Shown in pieces: positions 24,342 to 32,813 of a stretch of 64,000 bases of DNA. The position numbers and the translations under genes were made by a program. Source of the stretch: Bog-105 sp965277435. GTDB taxonomy: Bacteria; Acidobacteriota; Terriglobia; Bryobacterales; Bryobacteraceae. The notes beneath the pieces were generated by a model. It was not told the DNA's origin. It did not search any database and was given only the letters and a program-made list of their open reading frames with translations. Each line of letters begins with the position of its first letter. Position 1 is the first letter of the stretch. The DNA is taken from positions 992,001-1,056,000 of the forward strand of contig OZ255821.1 of the NCBI GenBank assembly GCA_965277435.1. Reading direction: 5' to 3'.

Positions 24342-26093
24342 ATGTTTTTGAACCGTGTTGTTCTAGTTGCAGTTCTTAGTAGCGCAGCCTTCGCGCAAAG
24401 TGCGCCGAATTTCGGGCCGAACGTCTATATCTTCGATGCGAGCATGCCGGCGGCGCAGGTGCAGTCTAAGCTGATTTCGCTGGCAAACGAAGCGCAGTTC
24501 AGCTCGAATCGCTATGCGGTGCTTTTCATGCGCGGTGCGTACAGTGTGGAAGCGCCCGTAGGGTACTACGAGTCGATTGCCGGGCTGGGTGAGACGCCCG
24601 GTGACGTAATCATAGACGGATTCCTGACTCCAAATTACGGTTCCACATTTCCCGGCGTCAATATCACGGACACCTTCTGGCGTTCGATGGAGAACCTGAC
24701 GTTTAATCCCGCTACCAACAGCGCGCAGAACGCTGCTCCGAACACGCTGCAATGGGGTGTGTCGCAGGGTGCTCCGTTGCGACGCCTGCAGATTAATGGC
24801 TCGCTGGAACTGACGGATTCCTACTGCGGCAATGCCAGTGGCGGCTTCCTCAGCGATACGGTGGTTACGGGGAACGTTAATCCGTGTTCGCAACAGCAAT
24901 GGTACACACGCAATAGCTCGCTTGGCAGTTGGACGGGCGGCGTCTGGAATATGGTTTTTTCGGGCGTGCAGGGCGCTCCCGCAGCGACGTACCCGAATCC
25001 GCCGGAGACGGTGCTTCCAGCGACTCCGGTGAGCCGCGAGAAACCGTTTCTTTACGTGGATAGCAACGGGCAGTACAACGTGTTCGCGCCCGGGGTGAAG
25101 AGAAATTCGGTGGGGGTAACGTGGTCGACCGGCACGGCTCCCGGACGTTCCATCCCTATCAGCCGGTTCTTCATTGCGCAGCCTTCGACGCCGGTGGCGG
25201 CGATTAATTTGGCGCTGGCGCTTGGCAAGAATTTGATACTTACTCCGGGCATTTACAATCTGAGCCAGCCTATCCGTGTCGAATATCCAGATACTGTTGT
25301 GCTTGGTTTAGGTTATGCGACGCTGGTACCGCAAACGGGAAAGGAAGCCATTACCGTGGCGGACGTAGGCGGGGTGCAGATCGCCGGGCTCTTAATTGAT
25401 GGGGGTCCGGTTAACTCACCGGTGCTGCTGAAAATGGGTGCAGGGCCGTTTGGTCTGGCTCTCCCGAAAGGCGGATTCTTTTCTCACACGAGCGATCCTT
25501 CATCTCTCAGCGACATTTTCTTCCGGATTGGAGGAGCTACCGCCGGGAGTGCGACTACCAGCCTGGAAGTGGACAGTGCGGACGTGATCCTGGATGATAT
25601 CTGGGCCTGGCGCGCCGATCACGGCAACGGTGTGGGCTGGACAGAGAACACAGCGAGCCATGGTTTGGTGGTCAATGGCGATCGCGTAACGGCGCTCGGG
25701 CTGGCGGTGGAGCATTATCAACAGGAGCAGGTGCTCTGGAATGGCAACGGCGGAAAAACTATTTTTTACCAAAGCGAATTGCCGTATGATCCGCCGAGCC
25801 AAAGCGCCTGGATGGACGGCGGCGCGAACGGCTATCCGTCGTATGTAGTTAGTAAGTCGGTAACTTCGCACCAGGCATACGGGTTGGGAATTTACTCGTT
25901 CTTTAACCTGGGTATCAATATCATCGAAGATAATGCTATGACTGTGCCGGAGGTAAGTGGCATTGCGATACAGGATGCCGGCACGGTATGGCTGAATGGC
26001 AGCGGACAGATCACGCATGTTATTAACGGGCAAGGGGTTCCGGTCAATAGTAGTTTTGCAGATAAGCTAAGTCCGGTAGTTACTTATCCGTAG
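24342..26093 (+). CDS. secreted parallel beta-helix protein
   Basis: The 583-residue protein has a short signal peptide (VVLVAVLSSAAFAQ) and long runs of the pattern of a right-handed beta-helix, e.g. DTVVLGLGYATLVPQTGKEAITVADVGG and IAGLLIDGGPVNSPVLL, with RADHGNGVGWTENTASHGLVVNGDRV. The general shape resembles pectate-lyase/GH55-like proteins annotated as coagulation factor 5/8-type or glycosidase in Actinobacteria. Catalytic residues cannot be assigned. GGAG lies just before the ATG. The stop overlaps the epoxide hydrolase GTG by one base, so the two are translationally coupled. Confidence 0.7.
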   Translation: MFLNRVVLVAVLSSAAFAQSAPNFGPNVYIFDASMPAAQVQSKLISLANEAQFSSNRYAVLFMRGAYSVEAPVGYYESIAGLGETPGDVIIDGFLTPNYGSTFPGVNITDTFWRSMENLTFNPATNSAQNAAPNTLQWGVSQGAPLRRLQINGSLELTDSYCGNASGGFLSDTVVTGNVNPCSQQQWYTRNSSLGSWTGGVWNMVFSGVQGAPAATYPNPPETVLPATPVSREKPFLYVDSNGQYNVFAPGVKRNSVGVTWSTGTAPGRSIPISRFFIAQPSTPVAAINLALALGKNLILTPGIYNLSQPIRVEYPDTVVLGLGYATLVPQTGKEAITVADVGGVQIAGLLIDGGPVNSPVLLKMGAGPFGLALPKGGFFSHTSDPSSLSDIFFRIGGATAGSATTSLEVDSADVILDDIWAWRADHGNGVGWTENTASHGLVVNGDRVTALGLAVEHYQQEQVLWNGNGGKTIFYQSELPYDPPSQSAWMDGGANGYPSYVVSKSVTSHQAYGLGIYSFFNLGINIIEDNAMTVPEVSGIAIQDAGTVWLNGSGQITHVINGQGVPVNSSFADKLSPVVTYP

Positions 26094-27241
26094 TGAAACC
26101 ATTTTCGGTCTCATTTTCGCAACGCGGGCTGGACGATCTACGAAACCGGATCGGGCTCACTCGCTGGCCCGACTCGATGCCCGAGGAGGCAGGATGGGAA
26201 TACGGGGTGAATCTCGATTTTCTCCAGGAGATTTGCGACCACTGGAGAAATGAATTCGACTGGAAGTTTCAGGTAGAAAGGCTATCGGCCTTTCATCACT
26301 ACCGCTACGAGTCTGACGGCCTTGGGATTCATTTCATCCACGAGCGCGGTACGGGCCCCGCTCCTCTTCCTTTGATCGTGACGCATGGGTGGCCTGGATC
26401 ATTCCTCGAGATGCTGCGCATCTTGCCACTATTGACGAACCCCGCAGCGTATGGGGGCGATGCGGCGGATGCGTTTGATGTAGTGGTTCCGTCACTGCCC
26501 GGGTTTGGCTTTTCTGACCGGCCCATCGATCGCGGGATGAACTCGTTTCGCGTCGCCGAATTGTGGGCAGGTCTCATGGGCGAGCTTGGATACAGCCGCT
26601 TTGGTGCGCAAGGAGGGGATATCGGCGCAGGTGTGAGCACAGCACTCGGACTGCGGCACGCGCATCGGATCAGCGGCATTCATTTGAATTTCATTCCCGG
26701 GTCGTACAGGCCGTATCTCGAGGGGCAGCCTGCGCTCACGCCGGTGGAAGAGGAATTCCTAAGCGACGTTGCCCGCTGGTCTGAAGAACGCGGCGCCTAT
26801 GCGCATATGCAGAGGACGTGTCCACAAACTGCCGCTTATGGATTGAACGACTCACCGGCGGGACTGGCGGCCTGGATACTTGAAAAGTTTCGCGAATGGT
26901 CGGACTGCGACGGCGATGTTTATCGAAGATTCAGCCGGGATGAACTACTAACCAATCTGACGCTGTACTGGATGACCGGGACGATCTCTTCTTCGTTCCG
27001 GATGTATTACGAGAACAGGAAGGCGCCGCTGGCGTTCGGGCGCGGTGACTTCGTTCAGCCGCCGTGTGCCGTTGCTCTTTTTCCGAAGGAAATATCGACG
27101 CCTCCTCGCGCTTGGGTCGAGCGAGGTTACAACGTGCAACATTGGACCGAGATGCCTCGCGGCGGGCACTTCGCGGCCATGGAAGAACCGGAACTACTGG
27201 CAGGAGACATTCGAGATTTTTTTCGGAGATTTCGGAGGTAA
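26093..27241 (+). CDS. epoxide hydrolase with EHN domain
   Basis: The 382-residue protein has the N-terminal epoxide hydrolase lid region (residues 1-100, RIGLTRWPDS through WKFQVERLSAFHHYR) and an alpha/beta hydrolase core. Visible active-site parts are the oxyanion HGWPGS (about 103), the nucleophilic aspartate in GAQGGDIGAG (about 175), and the C-terminal base in PRGGHFAAMEEPE. These enzymes hydrate epoxides to vicinal diols. It starts at a GTG that overlaps the stop of the beta-helix gene. Physiological substrate unknown. Length is normal for the microsomal-type family. Confidence 0.9.
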   Translation: MKPFSVSFSQRGLDDLRNRIGLTRWPDSMPEEAGWEYGVNLDFLQEICDHWRNEFDWKFQVERLSAFHHYRYESDGLGIHFIHERGTGPAPLPLIVTHGWPGSFLEMLRILPLLTNPAAYGGDAADAFDVVVPSLPGFGFSDRPIDRGMNSFRVAELWAGLMGELGYSRFGAQGGDIGAGVSTALGLRHAHRISGIHLNFIPGSYRPYLEGQPALTPVEEEFLSDVARWSEERGAYAHMQRTCPQTAAYGLNDSPAGLAAWILEKFREWSDCDGDVYRRFSRDELLTNLTLYWMTGTISSSFRMYYENRKAPLAFGRGDFVQPPCAVALFPKEISTPPRAWVERGYNVQHWTEMPRGGHFAAMEEPELLAGDIRDFFRRFRR

Positions 27242-27327
27242 GGTGACGGGAAACCTACAGTAACGGGAGCCCAGGAAGTCATCTCGTATCGGATGACCAC
27301 GTCGTACACGCTGTACGGTAAGGCAAG

Positions 27328-27624
27328 TTATCGCGGTATCTGAATGCCGGCGATATTACGAAGTTCGTCATCGAAGATTAGGACGAGCCCCGCGGCTCGT
27401 TGTTGAGCCACGTATGCGATCGCCGAGTCGGCGAAGTTGAGCTTCGTGCTCCTTTGGTCTTGAAACGCCGTAAAGATCTCTGGAAAGAAACCCGAGCATG
27501 GCACGAACGCCAATTCCTGGGCCTCAAGTAGGATATTTGCCACCATGAGAGCGGACGCACTTTGGTGATGCGAGTCCCGCTCCTTATGGAAGCCAACGAG
27601 AAAACTAGAATCGAGAACGATCAC
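27328..27624 (-). CDS. shortened PIN-domain toxin (VapC-like)
   Basis: Only 98 residues, against about 130 for the family. The start (MIVLDSSFLVGFHKERDSHH, first metal-binding Asp5), middle (LEAQELAFVPCSGFF) and end (NFADSAIAYVA, FDDELRNIAG) are well conserved. About 35-40 residues between ASALM and LLEAQEL are missing in frame, and the lost piece normally holds the conserved metal-binding glutamate. It is therefore probably a weak or dead RNase. The GTG start overlaps the antitoxin stop by 4 bp, as in intact pairs. Confidence 0.75.
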   Translation of the reverse strand: MIVLDSSFLVGFHKERDSHHQSASALMVANILLEAQELAFVPCSGFFPEIFTAFQDQRSTKLNFADSAIAYVAQQRAAGLVLIFDDELRNIAGIQIPR

Positions 27625-27857
27625 CGCCGGCCATAGACAATCGAAGCAATTTCCACACTTGACCGCTCATTTCCTTCAGGGTATGGTTCTGGCTTTAACG
27701 CTCGAACACTGCCGCGCTCTTGAACAGTCGTTGCTCGGAGCAAAGACAGGCGGATCGCTTCGGAGATCAGGTCGCCCACGGTACGTCCTTCGATCACCGC
27801 GCGAGCCCGCAGTGCTCTGTAGGCATGCTCATCGAGATTACGTACTGTCGTGTGCAT
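27621..27857 (-). CDS. FitA/VapB-type antitoxin
   Basis: The 78-residue protein has an N-terminal ribbon-helix-helix DNA-binding domain (TTVRNLDEHAYRALRARAVIEG, then GDLISEAIRL) of the FitA/CopG kind and a C-terminal tail that would cover the toxin active site. It precedes the PIN toxin with a 4-bp overlap, the normal order. Its ATG lies only about 10 bp from the broken 5' end of an alpha/beta hydrolase relic on the other strand, implying that the pair arrived by replacing that gene's first part. Confidence 0.8.
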   Translation of the reverse strand: MHTTVRNLDEHAYRALRARAVIEGRTVGDLISEAIRLSLLRATTVQERGSVRALKPEPYPEGNERSSVEIASIVYGRR

Positions 27858-27865
27858 CTCGTATT

Positions 27866-28422
27866 ACTGGTAGCCGGATCGCTGTCGTCGGTCATTCTCT
27901 GGGTGGGCATACGGCAGGTATGTTGCTGGGCGCCCGACTCATCGATGCCGAAAACGGAACGATAGTGAATCTGGCCGAGCAGCGAATCAAAGCGGGTGTG
28001 TTGCTGGCAGCACCTGGCAATGGCGGAGCCGATCTCAGCGCGTTCGCTTCGGAGCATTATTCATTCTTCCGTCAACCCAGCTTTGCCGAGATGACGACAC
28101 CGGCGCTCGTGGTACTGGGCGATAAAGTCGTATCGCCGCATTTGACGGTTCGGGGCGCGGACTGGCACGCCGATCCGTACTTCCTGAGCACTGGCCCGAA
28201 ATGCTTACTTACCTTGTTTGACGGAGAGCACGGGCTTGGTGGGTTTCCGGGTTCGACGCTGCTGAGACGAGGGACGAAAGCCCCGAACGAGTGGCTGCGG
28301 TCCAGCGGCTTACCTGGGCGTATCTCCGCAGCGCGCTTTACCGTGAAGACCCCGCCTGGGCGACAGCGCGGGCCGCGTTTATGGAAGGGTCCCATCCGCT
28401 GGGCAGGATCGAATGCAAATGA
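27866..28422 (+). pseudogene. 5'-truncated and frameshifted alpha/beta hydrolase
   Basis: Sequence from SRIAVVGHSLGGHTAGMLL, with the nucleophile elbow G-H-S-L-G, through LTLFDGEHGLGG is the C-terminal two thirds of a dienelactone-hydrolase/chlorophyllase-like enzyme. One base is missing near 28241. After that the true end continues in another frame, FDAAETRDESPERVAAVQ, then RLTWAYLRSALYREDPAWA to TGA at 28420-28422. The N-terminal third is absent and its place is taken by the toxin-antitoxin genes. A 314-codon frame spanning the region is not a real protein. Confidence 0.82.
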
Positions 28423-28433
28423 AGATCCCGGTC

Positions 28434-29246
28434 TTAAATACGGACGAGTTTGCGAGGGCTTTCGCGGCAGATTCCGCGCCGGCTGCTGCGCACAAACGCA
28501 ACCAGCTGGTGGATGTGCGCCGACGAGTGTTCCGTCTCGATTCGAACTAAGGCTTCTTCCTGGCGGAGTCCAGAGCGATAGAGCAAGCGATAGGCGGCCT
28601 TGATTTCCTGAATTTCGTCAGCAGCAAATCCAGTTCGCTGCAGCCCAACTGTGTTCACGCCCTTGGCCGCTACATTGAAATCGGAGTAAAGAAAAAAGGG
28701 CGGCAGATCGCTATTCACGCGCGTGTTCCCGGCGATCATAGCGAGTTGCCCGATCTTAGAATACTGATGGACGACAACGCCGCCGGAAATAAATGCCTGA
28801 TTCCCGATCTCAGCATAGCCGGCGATCAATGCGCAGCTGGCGACCACAATGCCGTCGCCAAGCAGACAGTTGTGCGCGATATGGCCGGAGGTCATGATGA
28901 AATTCTCGTCGCCGATGATCGTTTCAGATTCGGGCTGAGTGCCTCTTGAAATCGTGTAGTGTTCCCGGATTTTATTGCGATGGCCGATGCGCAGATAACT
29001 GCGCTCGCCTGTAAAGTTTTTGTCGAGCGGATCGGTGCCGAGAACCGTGGCCGCTGAAATCTCATTGTCGTCGCCCATGGTTGTCCAGCGCTTGACATAC
29101 ACATAGGGTTCAAGGCGGCAGCGAAGTCCGATTTTGACATCGGCTTCAATGATGCAAAATTCACCGATGCGCGCGCCCGGCTCGATGACGGCATCAGGAT
29201 GGACTTGCGCGGTCGGCGCAAGGTAAACCGAAGGGTCGGCGGCCAC
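28434..29246 (-). CDS. lpxA: UDP-N-acetylglucosamine O-acyltransferase, lipid A synthesis
   Basis: The 270-residue left-handed beta-helix protein shows hexapeptide repeats from residue 10 on (VHPDAVIEPGARIGEFCIIE). The catalytic histidine sits in TSGHIAHNCLLGD. The NTVGLQRTGF stretch near residue 205 is typical of LpxA, followed by an all-helical C-terminal domain. It transfers the first 3-hydroxyacyl chain to UDP-GlcNAc in the cytoplasm. The best start is a GTG at 29246, only 10 bp from the divergent lpxD start; no Shine-Dalgarno is evident. The acyl-chain ruler residues were not assigned. Confidence 0.9.
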   Translation of the reverse strand: MAADPSVYLAPTAQVHPDAVIEPGARIGEFCIIEADVKIGLRCRLEPYVYVKRWTTMGDDNEISAATVLGTDPLDKNFTGERSYLRIGHRNKIREHYTISRGTQPESETIIGDENFIMTSGHIAHNCLLGDGIVVASCALIAGYAEIGNQAFISGGVVVHQYSKIGQLAMIAGNTRVNSDLPPFFLYSDFNVAAKGVNTVGLQRTGFAADEIQEIKAAYRLLYRSGLRQEEALVRIETEHSSAHIHQLVAFVRSSRRGICRESPRKLVRI

Positions 29247-29256
29247 TCATGCAAGT

Positions 29257-30309
29257 ATGAGGCATATGCCTGCTGTAACGGTCGCCGAACTGGCTCGCGT
29301 GTGTGAAGGTGAGATAGAGGGAGATCCGACGCGGACGTTGTCGCGAGCCAATGCTCTTGACTGCGCTGAACCCGAAGATCTTTCGTTCGTCGCTAATAAA
29401 ACTGCGCAGCGCCAAGCCGCTGCTTCTCGCGCCGGCTGCCTGATTGTTGAAAATTCGTTTGACATAACGGGGGAGTGGTCTCTTATTCGCACATCGCAAC
29501 CACGGTCTTCGTTCGCCAAAGCACTGACGCTGCTTTATCCTGCTCGCCGACGCGCTGCCTCTATTCATGCAACAGCCGTTATCGCCAGTTCAGCGAGTTT
29601 GTCGGATGGCTGTTATGTAGGCTCCGGTGCGGTGATCGGGGAGCATACGCAAGTGGGCGCCGGCAGTTTCATAGGCGCGGGCGTGTACATGGGCGATCGC
29701 GTCCGTATTGGGGATCACGCGACCATTCACCCTCACGTGACGATTTACGATGAAGTGCAAATTGGCGCACGCGTAATTCTTCATGCAGGTACTGTCATCG
29801 GGGCGGATGGTTTTGGTTTCACTCTCGAAAAGGACCATTACGAAAAGTTTCCTCAGGTTGGTACGGTCTGCGTCGAGGACGATGTTGAAATCGGCGCAAA
29901 TTGCTGTGTGGACCGTGCGGCTTTGGGCGTGACTCGGATTGGCGTAGGCACGAAGCTCGACAACCTGGTTCATGTGGCGCATAACTGCGTGATCGGCAAG
30001 CATGTTGTTATTGCGGCGCAAACAGGATTTGCCGGTGGAGTAACGATCGGCGATTACGCGGTGGTGGGCGGGCAGGTTGGAATTGGAGAGAAGGCGCGGG
30101 TAGCGGCAGGCGCTACGGTTGGCTCAGGAAGCGGCATCCTGAGCTTCCAACGCGTGTCGGCAGGTGAACCGGTATGGGGTACGCCGGCACGTCCTCTACG
30201 TAAACATTTGAAAGCGCTCGCGAACCTCAATAAGCTGCCGGTGCTGAGAGGCGAAGTAAAAAACATGGCGCGACGCCTGACAGCGCTGGAGACAGATTCA
30301 GAAAAGTAA
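29257..30309 (+). CDS. lpxD: UDP-3-O-acylglucosamine N-acyltransferase, lipid A synthesis
   Basis: The 350-residue protein has an LpxD uridine-binding N-terminal domain (VAELARVCEGEIEGDPTRTL, then AEPEDLSFVANK) and a hexapeptide-repeat core (SLSDGCYVGSGAVIGEHTQV...). The catalytic histidine is in NLVHVAHNCVIGKH at about residue 245. A short helical tail follows. It adds the N-linked acyl chain after LpxA and LpxC. ATGs at 29257 and 29266 are both possible; GAGG precedes the second closely. Transcribed away from lpxA with practically no intergenic space. Confidence 0.92.
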   Translation: MRHMPAVTVAELARVCEGEIEGDPTRTLSRANALDCAEPEDLSFVANKTAQRQAAASRAGCLIVENSFDITGEWSLIRTSQPRSSFAKALTLLYPARRRAASIHATAVIASSASLSDGCYVGSGAVIGEHTQVGAGSFIGAGVYMGDRVRIGDHATIHPHVTIYDEVQIGARVILHAGTVIGADGFGFTLEKDHYEKFPQVGTVCVEDDVEIGANCCVDRAALGVTRIGVGTKLDNLVHVAHNCVIGKHVVIAAQTGFAGGVTIGDYAVVGGQVGIGEKARVAAGATVGSGSGILSFQRVSAGEPVWGTPARPLRKHLKALANLNKLPVLRGEVKNMARRLTALETDSEK

Positions 30310-30321
30310 GACGGACGATTG

Positions 30322-30615
30322 TCAGGATTCGATTGCGCGATCGAGGATGACGTTTGCCCTGCCGACCATGGAGCGGATTTGTTCGAGACGGAGGCACAAT
30401 TGGTCATCCACGGCCGTTAATTCGAGATAGTAAGCCAGTGACTCGATCGCACTCAATGGCTGGCGTAATTCGTGGGCGAGTTCCTGGAAGGCGACGGGGT
30501 TAACACCCGTATCAATACGATTGCGGAGAGCATCGTTGCTGGTAGGAATATCTTCCAAGAGGGCGTAAATACGAGGGGTTGCGTTATTCATGCGGAGATT
30601 GGATACGGCTCTCAT
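30322..30615 (-). CDS. stand-alone HisKA (histidine-kinase dimerisation) protein
   Basis: About 97 residues from the ATG at 30615 (or 89 from 30591). The C-terminal 60 residues form a HisKA domain with the phospho-acceptor H-box FQELAHELRQPLSAIESLAY and its partner helix LEQIRSMVGRANVILDRAI. There is no ATPase domain and the frame ends right after the second helix. It could be a phosphorelay or dimerisation partner or a relic of a kinase gene. A longer frame up to 30855 runs antisense through tRNA-Ala and its extra N terminus is spurious. It converges with lpxD, 12 bp away. Confidence 0.6.
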   Translation of the reverse strand: MRAVSNLRMNNATPRIYALLEDIPTSNDALRNRIDTGVNPVAFQELAHELRQPLSAIESLAYYLELTAVDDQLCLRLEQIRSMVGRANVILDRAIES

Positions 30616-30778
30616 CAGGCGATGAAAGCGGTAAGGAACCGACCGTCTGATTGTGCGCTCTATCGGCCTGGGAGTCAATAGTTCTTGCGGGGAAAAATTC
30701 GAGTACTTTTGCGGTGCTTCGCCGGTGCGGTTGGTAGTACCGGGCTGTGCTATTCTCGTGACGTAAACGAGAGCTGAC

Positions 30779-30854
30779 GGGCCTGTGGCGCAGTTGGGAG
30801 CGCGCTTCCATGGCATGGAAGAGGTCGACGGTTCGAACCCGTCCAGGTCCACCA
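30779..30854 (+). tRNA. tRNA-Ala (anticodon GGC)
   Basis: A 76-nt cloverleaf: acceptor GGGCCTG pairs with CAGGTCC (one G-T pair), the anticodon stem CTTCC/GGAAG encloses ATGGCAT with anticodon GGC, and the T-loop contains GGTTCGAACCC. CCA is encoded (30852-30854). The restriction-modification cassette begins 175 bp downstream, a common position for acquired islands. Confidence 0.95.
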
Positions 30855-31028
30855 ACTTTGAGATTTAAAGGATGCTACGAGAGAATCATTAGCATCTTAA
30901 CCAAACCCACAAGTACCACGCTCTCTATGCGAACTCAGTAAACCAATCGGCGATTGATTGAACTGACGTCTGCGCGGTACAACATAACTAAGGTCAATTG
31001 TTCGGCCGTTTGACGACCGATCCACTCT

Positions 31029-32174
31029 ATGCCAAGCTTCTACGAGTTCTTTGCTGGTGGTGGCATGGCTCGCGCGGGTCTCGGCCCCGGGTGGGAATGT
31101 CTATTCGCGAACGACATTGATCCGAAAAAAGCAGCGGCCTACAAACGAAACTGGGGCGACCACGAGATTGTTGTTAGAGATGTGGGTCTGCTGACTGCTC
31201 AGGATGTTTTAGGCTCCGCAGATTTAGTTTGGGCTTCATTTCCATGCCAGGACCTCTCACTTGCCGGTCTGGGTGCAGGACTGAAAGGCTTGCGATCAGG
31301 AACATTTTGGCCGTTTTGGCGTTTGATGAAGGCCTTGCACTACGAAGGGCGGCGTCCAAGCACTATCGTTCTGGAGAATGTTTGTGGCGCCTTAACGTCA
31401 CATTATGGCAACGATTTTCAATCCATCGTCGCGGCATTAGGGGGTGAAGGATATCGGACCGGAGCTTTGGTTATCGACGCCGCCTTATTCCTGCCTCAGT
31501 CGCGACCCCGACTATTCATCATTGGAGTACGGGACGACGTAGAGATCAACGATGCGCTTATAACCGGCGGACCGCAAGAGCCTTTCCACAACGCGGCATT
31601 GAAAACGGCTTACGCATCGCTACCCCAACCGGAACGAGATGCGTGGGTGTGGTGGCGACTGGCAGTGCCTCCTCGTCGGAGACAGCGGTTTGCCGACCTC
31701 ATCGAGGCTGCCCCAACAGGCGTATCCTGGCACCGCCCGGATGAGACTAGAGTACTTCTTTCCCTTATGTCGCCCGGGAATCTAGCCAAAGTGGAAAAAG
31801 CGAAGCGCATGAACAGACTGATGGTCGGCTCATTGTACAAGCGTACTCGTGTTGACAAGAACGGCATCAGAGCGCAGCGCGCGGAGGTTCGATTCGATGA
31901 TGTAGCCGGATGCTTGAGGACGCCCGGCGGTGGCTCGAGCCGCCAGACGATTATTGTCGTGCATGGCGCCCAGGTTAATTCCCGATTACTCTCCGCCAGA
32001 GAAACGGCGCGGCTGATGGGTCTGCCCGACGAATACATTCTGCCGGAAAACTACAACGAAGCGTATCATTTGACAGGAGATGGCGTGGCGGTTCCGGTGG
32101 TACGACATATTGTCGATAACATCATCGAACCGCTGGTCCGGAATGAGCCTGTTGCAGTCGAACCTGCAGCCTGA
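31029..32174 (+). CDS. DNA (cytosine-5-)-methyltransferase
   Basis: The 381-residue enzyme carries the ordered m5C motifs: I FYEFFAGGGMARAGLG (residue 4 on), IV FPCQDLSLAG with the catalytic Cys at about 73, VI IVLENVCG (about 115), VIII QSRPRLFIIG (about 157), IX ARETARLMGLPDEYI, and X GDGVAVPVV. The variable target-recognition region lies between about 220 and 320, so the recognised sequence cannot be read. It leads a cassette with a GIY-YIG nuclease and Vsr. It acts in the cytoplasm to protect host DNA. Confidence 0.93.
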   Translation: MPSFYEFFAGGGMARAGLGPGWECLFANDIDPKKAAAYKRNWGDHEIVVRDVGLLTAQDVLGSADLVWASFPCQDLSLAGLGAGLKGLRSGTFWPFWRLMKALHYEGRRPSTIVLENVCGALTSHYGNDFQSIVAALGGEGYRTGALVIDAALFLPQSRPRLFIIGVRDDVEINDALITGGPQEPFHNAALKTAYASLPQPERDAWVWWRLAVPPRRRQRFADLIEAAPTGVSWHRPDETRVLLSLMSPGNLAKVEKAKRMNRLMVGSLYKRTRVDKNGIRAQRAEVRFDDVAGCLRTPGGGSSRQTIIVVHGAQVNSRLLSARETARLMGLPDEYILPENYNEAYHLTGDGVAVPVVRHIVDNIIEPLVRNEPVAVEPAA

Positions 32175-32192
32175 GTTGAGCGCCGGTCTATA

Positions 32193-32813
32193 TTGGAGGA
32201 TTCGGGAGATCCTCTGGCAACGGATTTTGGCTTCAGGAGAAATGCCGTAAGGAATTTGTCTAGTTCCATTGGCGTTTACGCTTTATGTGATCTCGACAAT
32301 GTTCCGGTTTATGTCGGCCAATCGGTTGATGGGATACGCGGTCGAGTAGCGCGTCATCTTACCTCCGCTCGATCCGATATCATTGCCAACCGTCAGATCG
32401 ATGTTTGGGAAATCGCCTGGGTGTGGACCTATCCGGTCGCGACGAAAGCAGAGATCGCGCCGCTCGAAGCGCTGCTCTATCATTGGTTCGACCCTCAATC
32501 GCAGCTCATGAACGGAACTGTTCCGGCGCGTCCGCTTACGCTGGTACAGATACCCGAACCGGCTCAGAAAATCCAGGTGATGAGCGACAGTGAGGTTCGC
32601 GACAAGCGCGATCCTTCGCAACGTCTGCCCCGCCAGGCTGGACACTACGCTCAAATCGTGGGCCATTTCCTCGCAGTCAAGGATTCGAAACAAGTAGCCC
32701 GCGCGATGGGCGCACACTTCCAGCGCCTCGCCAAGTATCATCAAACGCTGTTGGGGATTGCGAATGCCGAAAACATTGACGAGAAAGACATTGACGAGAA
32801 CGTGTCAGACTGA
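32193..32813 (+). CDS. GIY-YIG nuclease, probable restriction endonuclease
   Basis: About 206 residues from a TTG at 32193. The GIY-YIG domain is clear: SIGVYALCDLDNVPVYVGQS (residues about 27-46), the conserved arginine in GIRGRVARHL, and the glutamate-containing helix APLEALLYHWF. The C terminus is helical and ends in a tandemly duplicated 15-bp unit encoding NIDEKDIDEN. Its position between an m5C methyltransferase and Vsr makes a type II restriction enzyme likely (inference). It does not resemble the Eco29kI subgroup as I remember it, so the specificity may be new. It overlaps the vsr frame. Confidence 0.75.
   Translation: MEDSGDPLATDFGFRRNAVRNLSSSIGVYALCDLDNVPVYVGQSVDGIRGRVARHLTSARSDIIANRQIDVWEIAWVWTYPVATKAEIAPLEALLYHWFDPQSQLMNGTVPARPLTLVQIPEPAQKIQVMSDSEVRDKRDPSQRLPRQAGHYAQIVGHFLAVKDSKQVARAMGAHFQRLAKYHQTLLGIANAENIDEKDIDENVSD

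Noticed and set aside
23790..24365. Near-repeat AACCGYGTTGTTCTA on both sides of the transposase relic as terminal repeats
   Set aside because: Only about 15 bp, direct not inverted, and the second copy lies inside the signal-peptide codons of the beta-helix gene; likely chance.
27659..28603. A 314-codon plus-strand frame as an intact hydrolase
   Set aside because: Its front runs antisense through the antitoxin and its end is out of frame with the family; only the middle is a hydrolase relic.
30616..30855. N-terminal extension of the HisKA frame, beginning MVDLDGFEPSTSS
   Set aside because: It is the reverse-strand translation of tRNA-Ala, a well-known spurious protein start.
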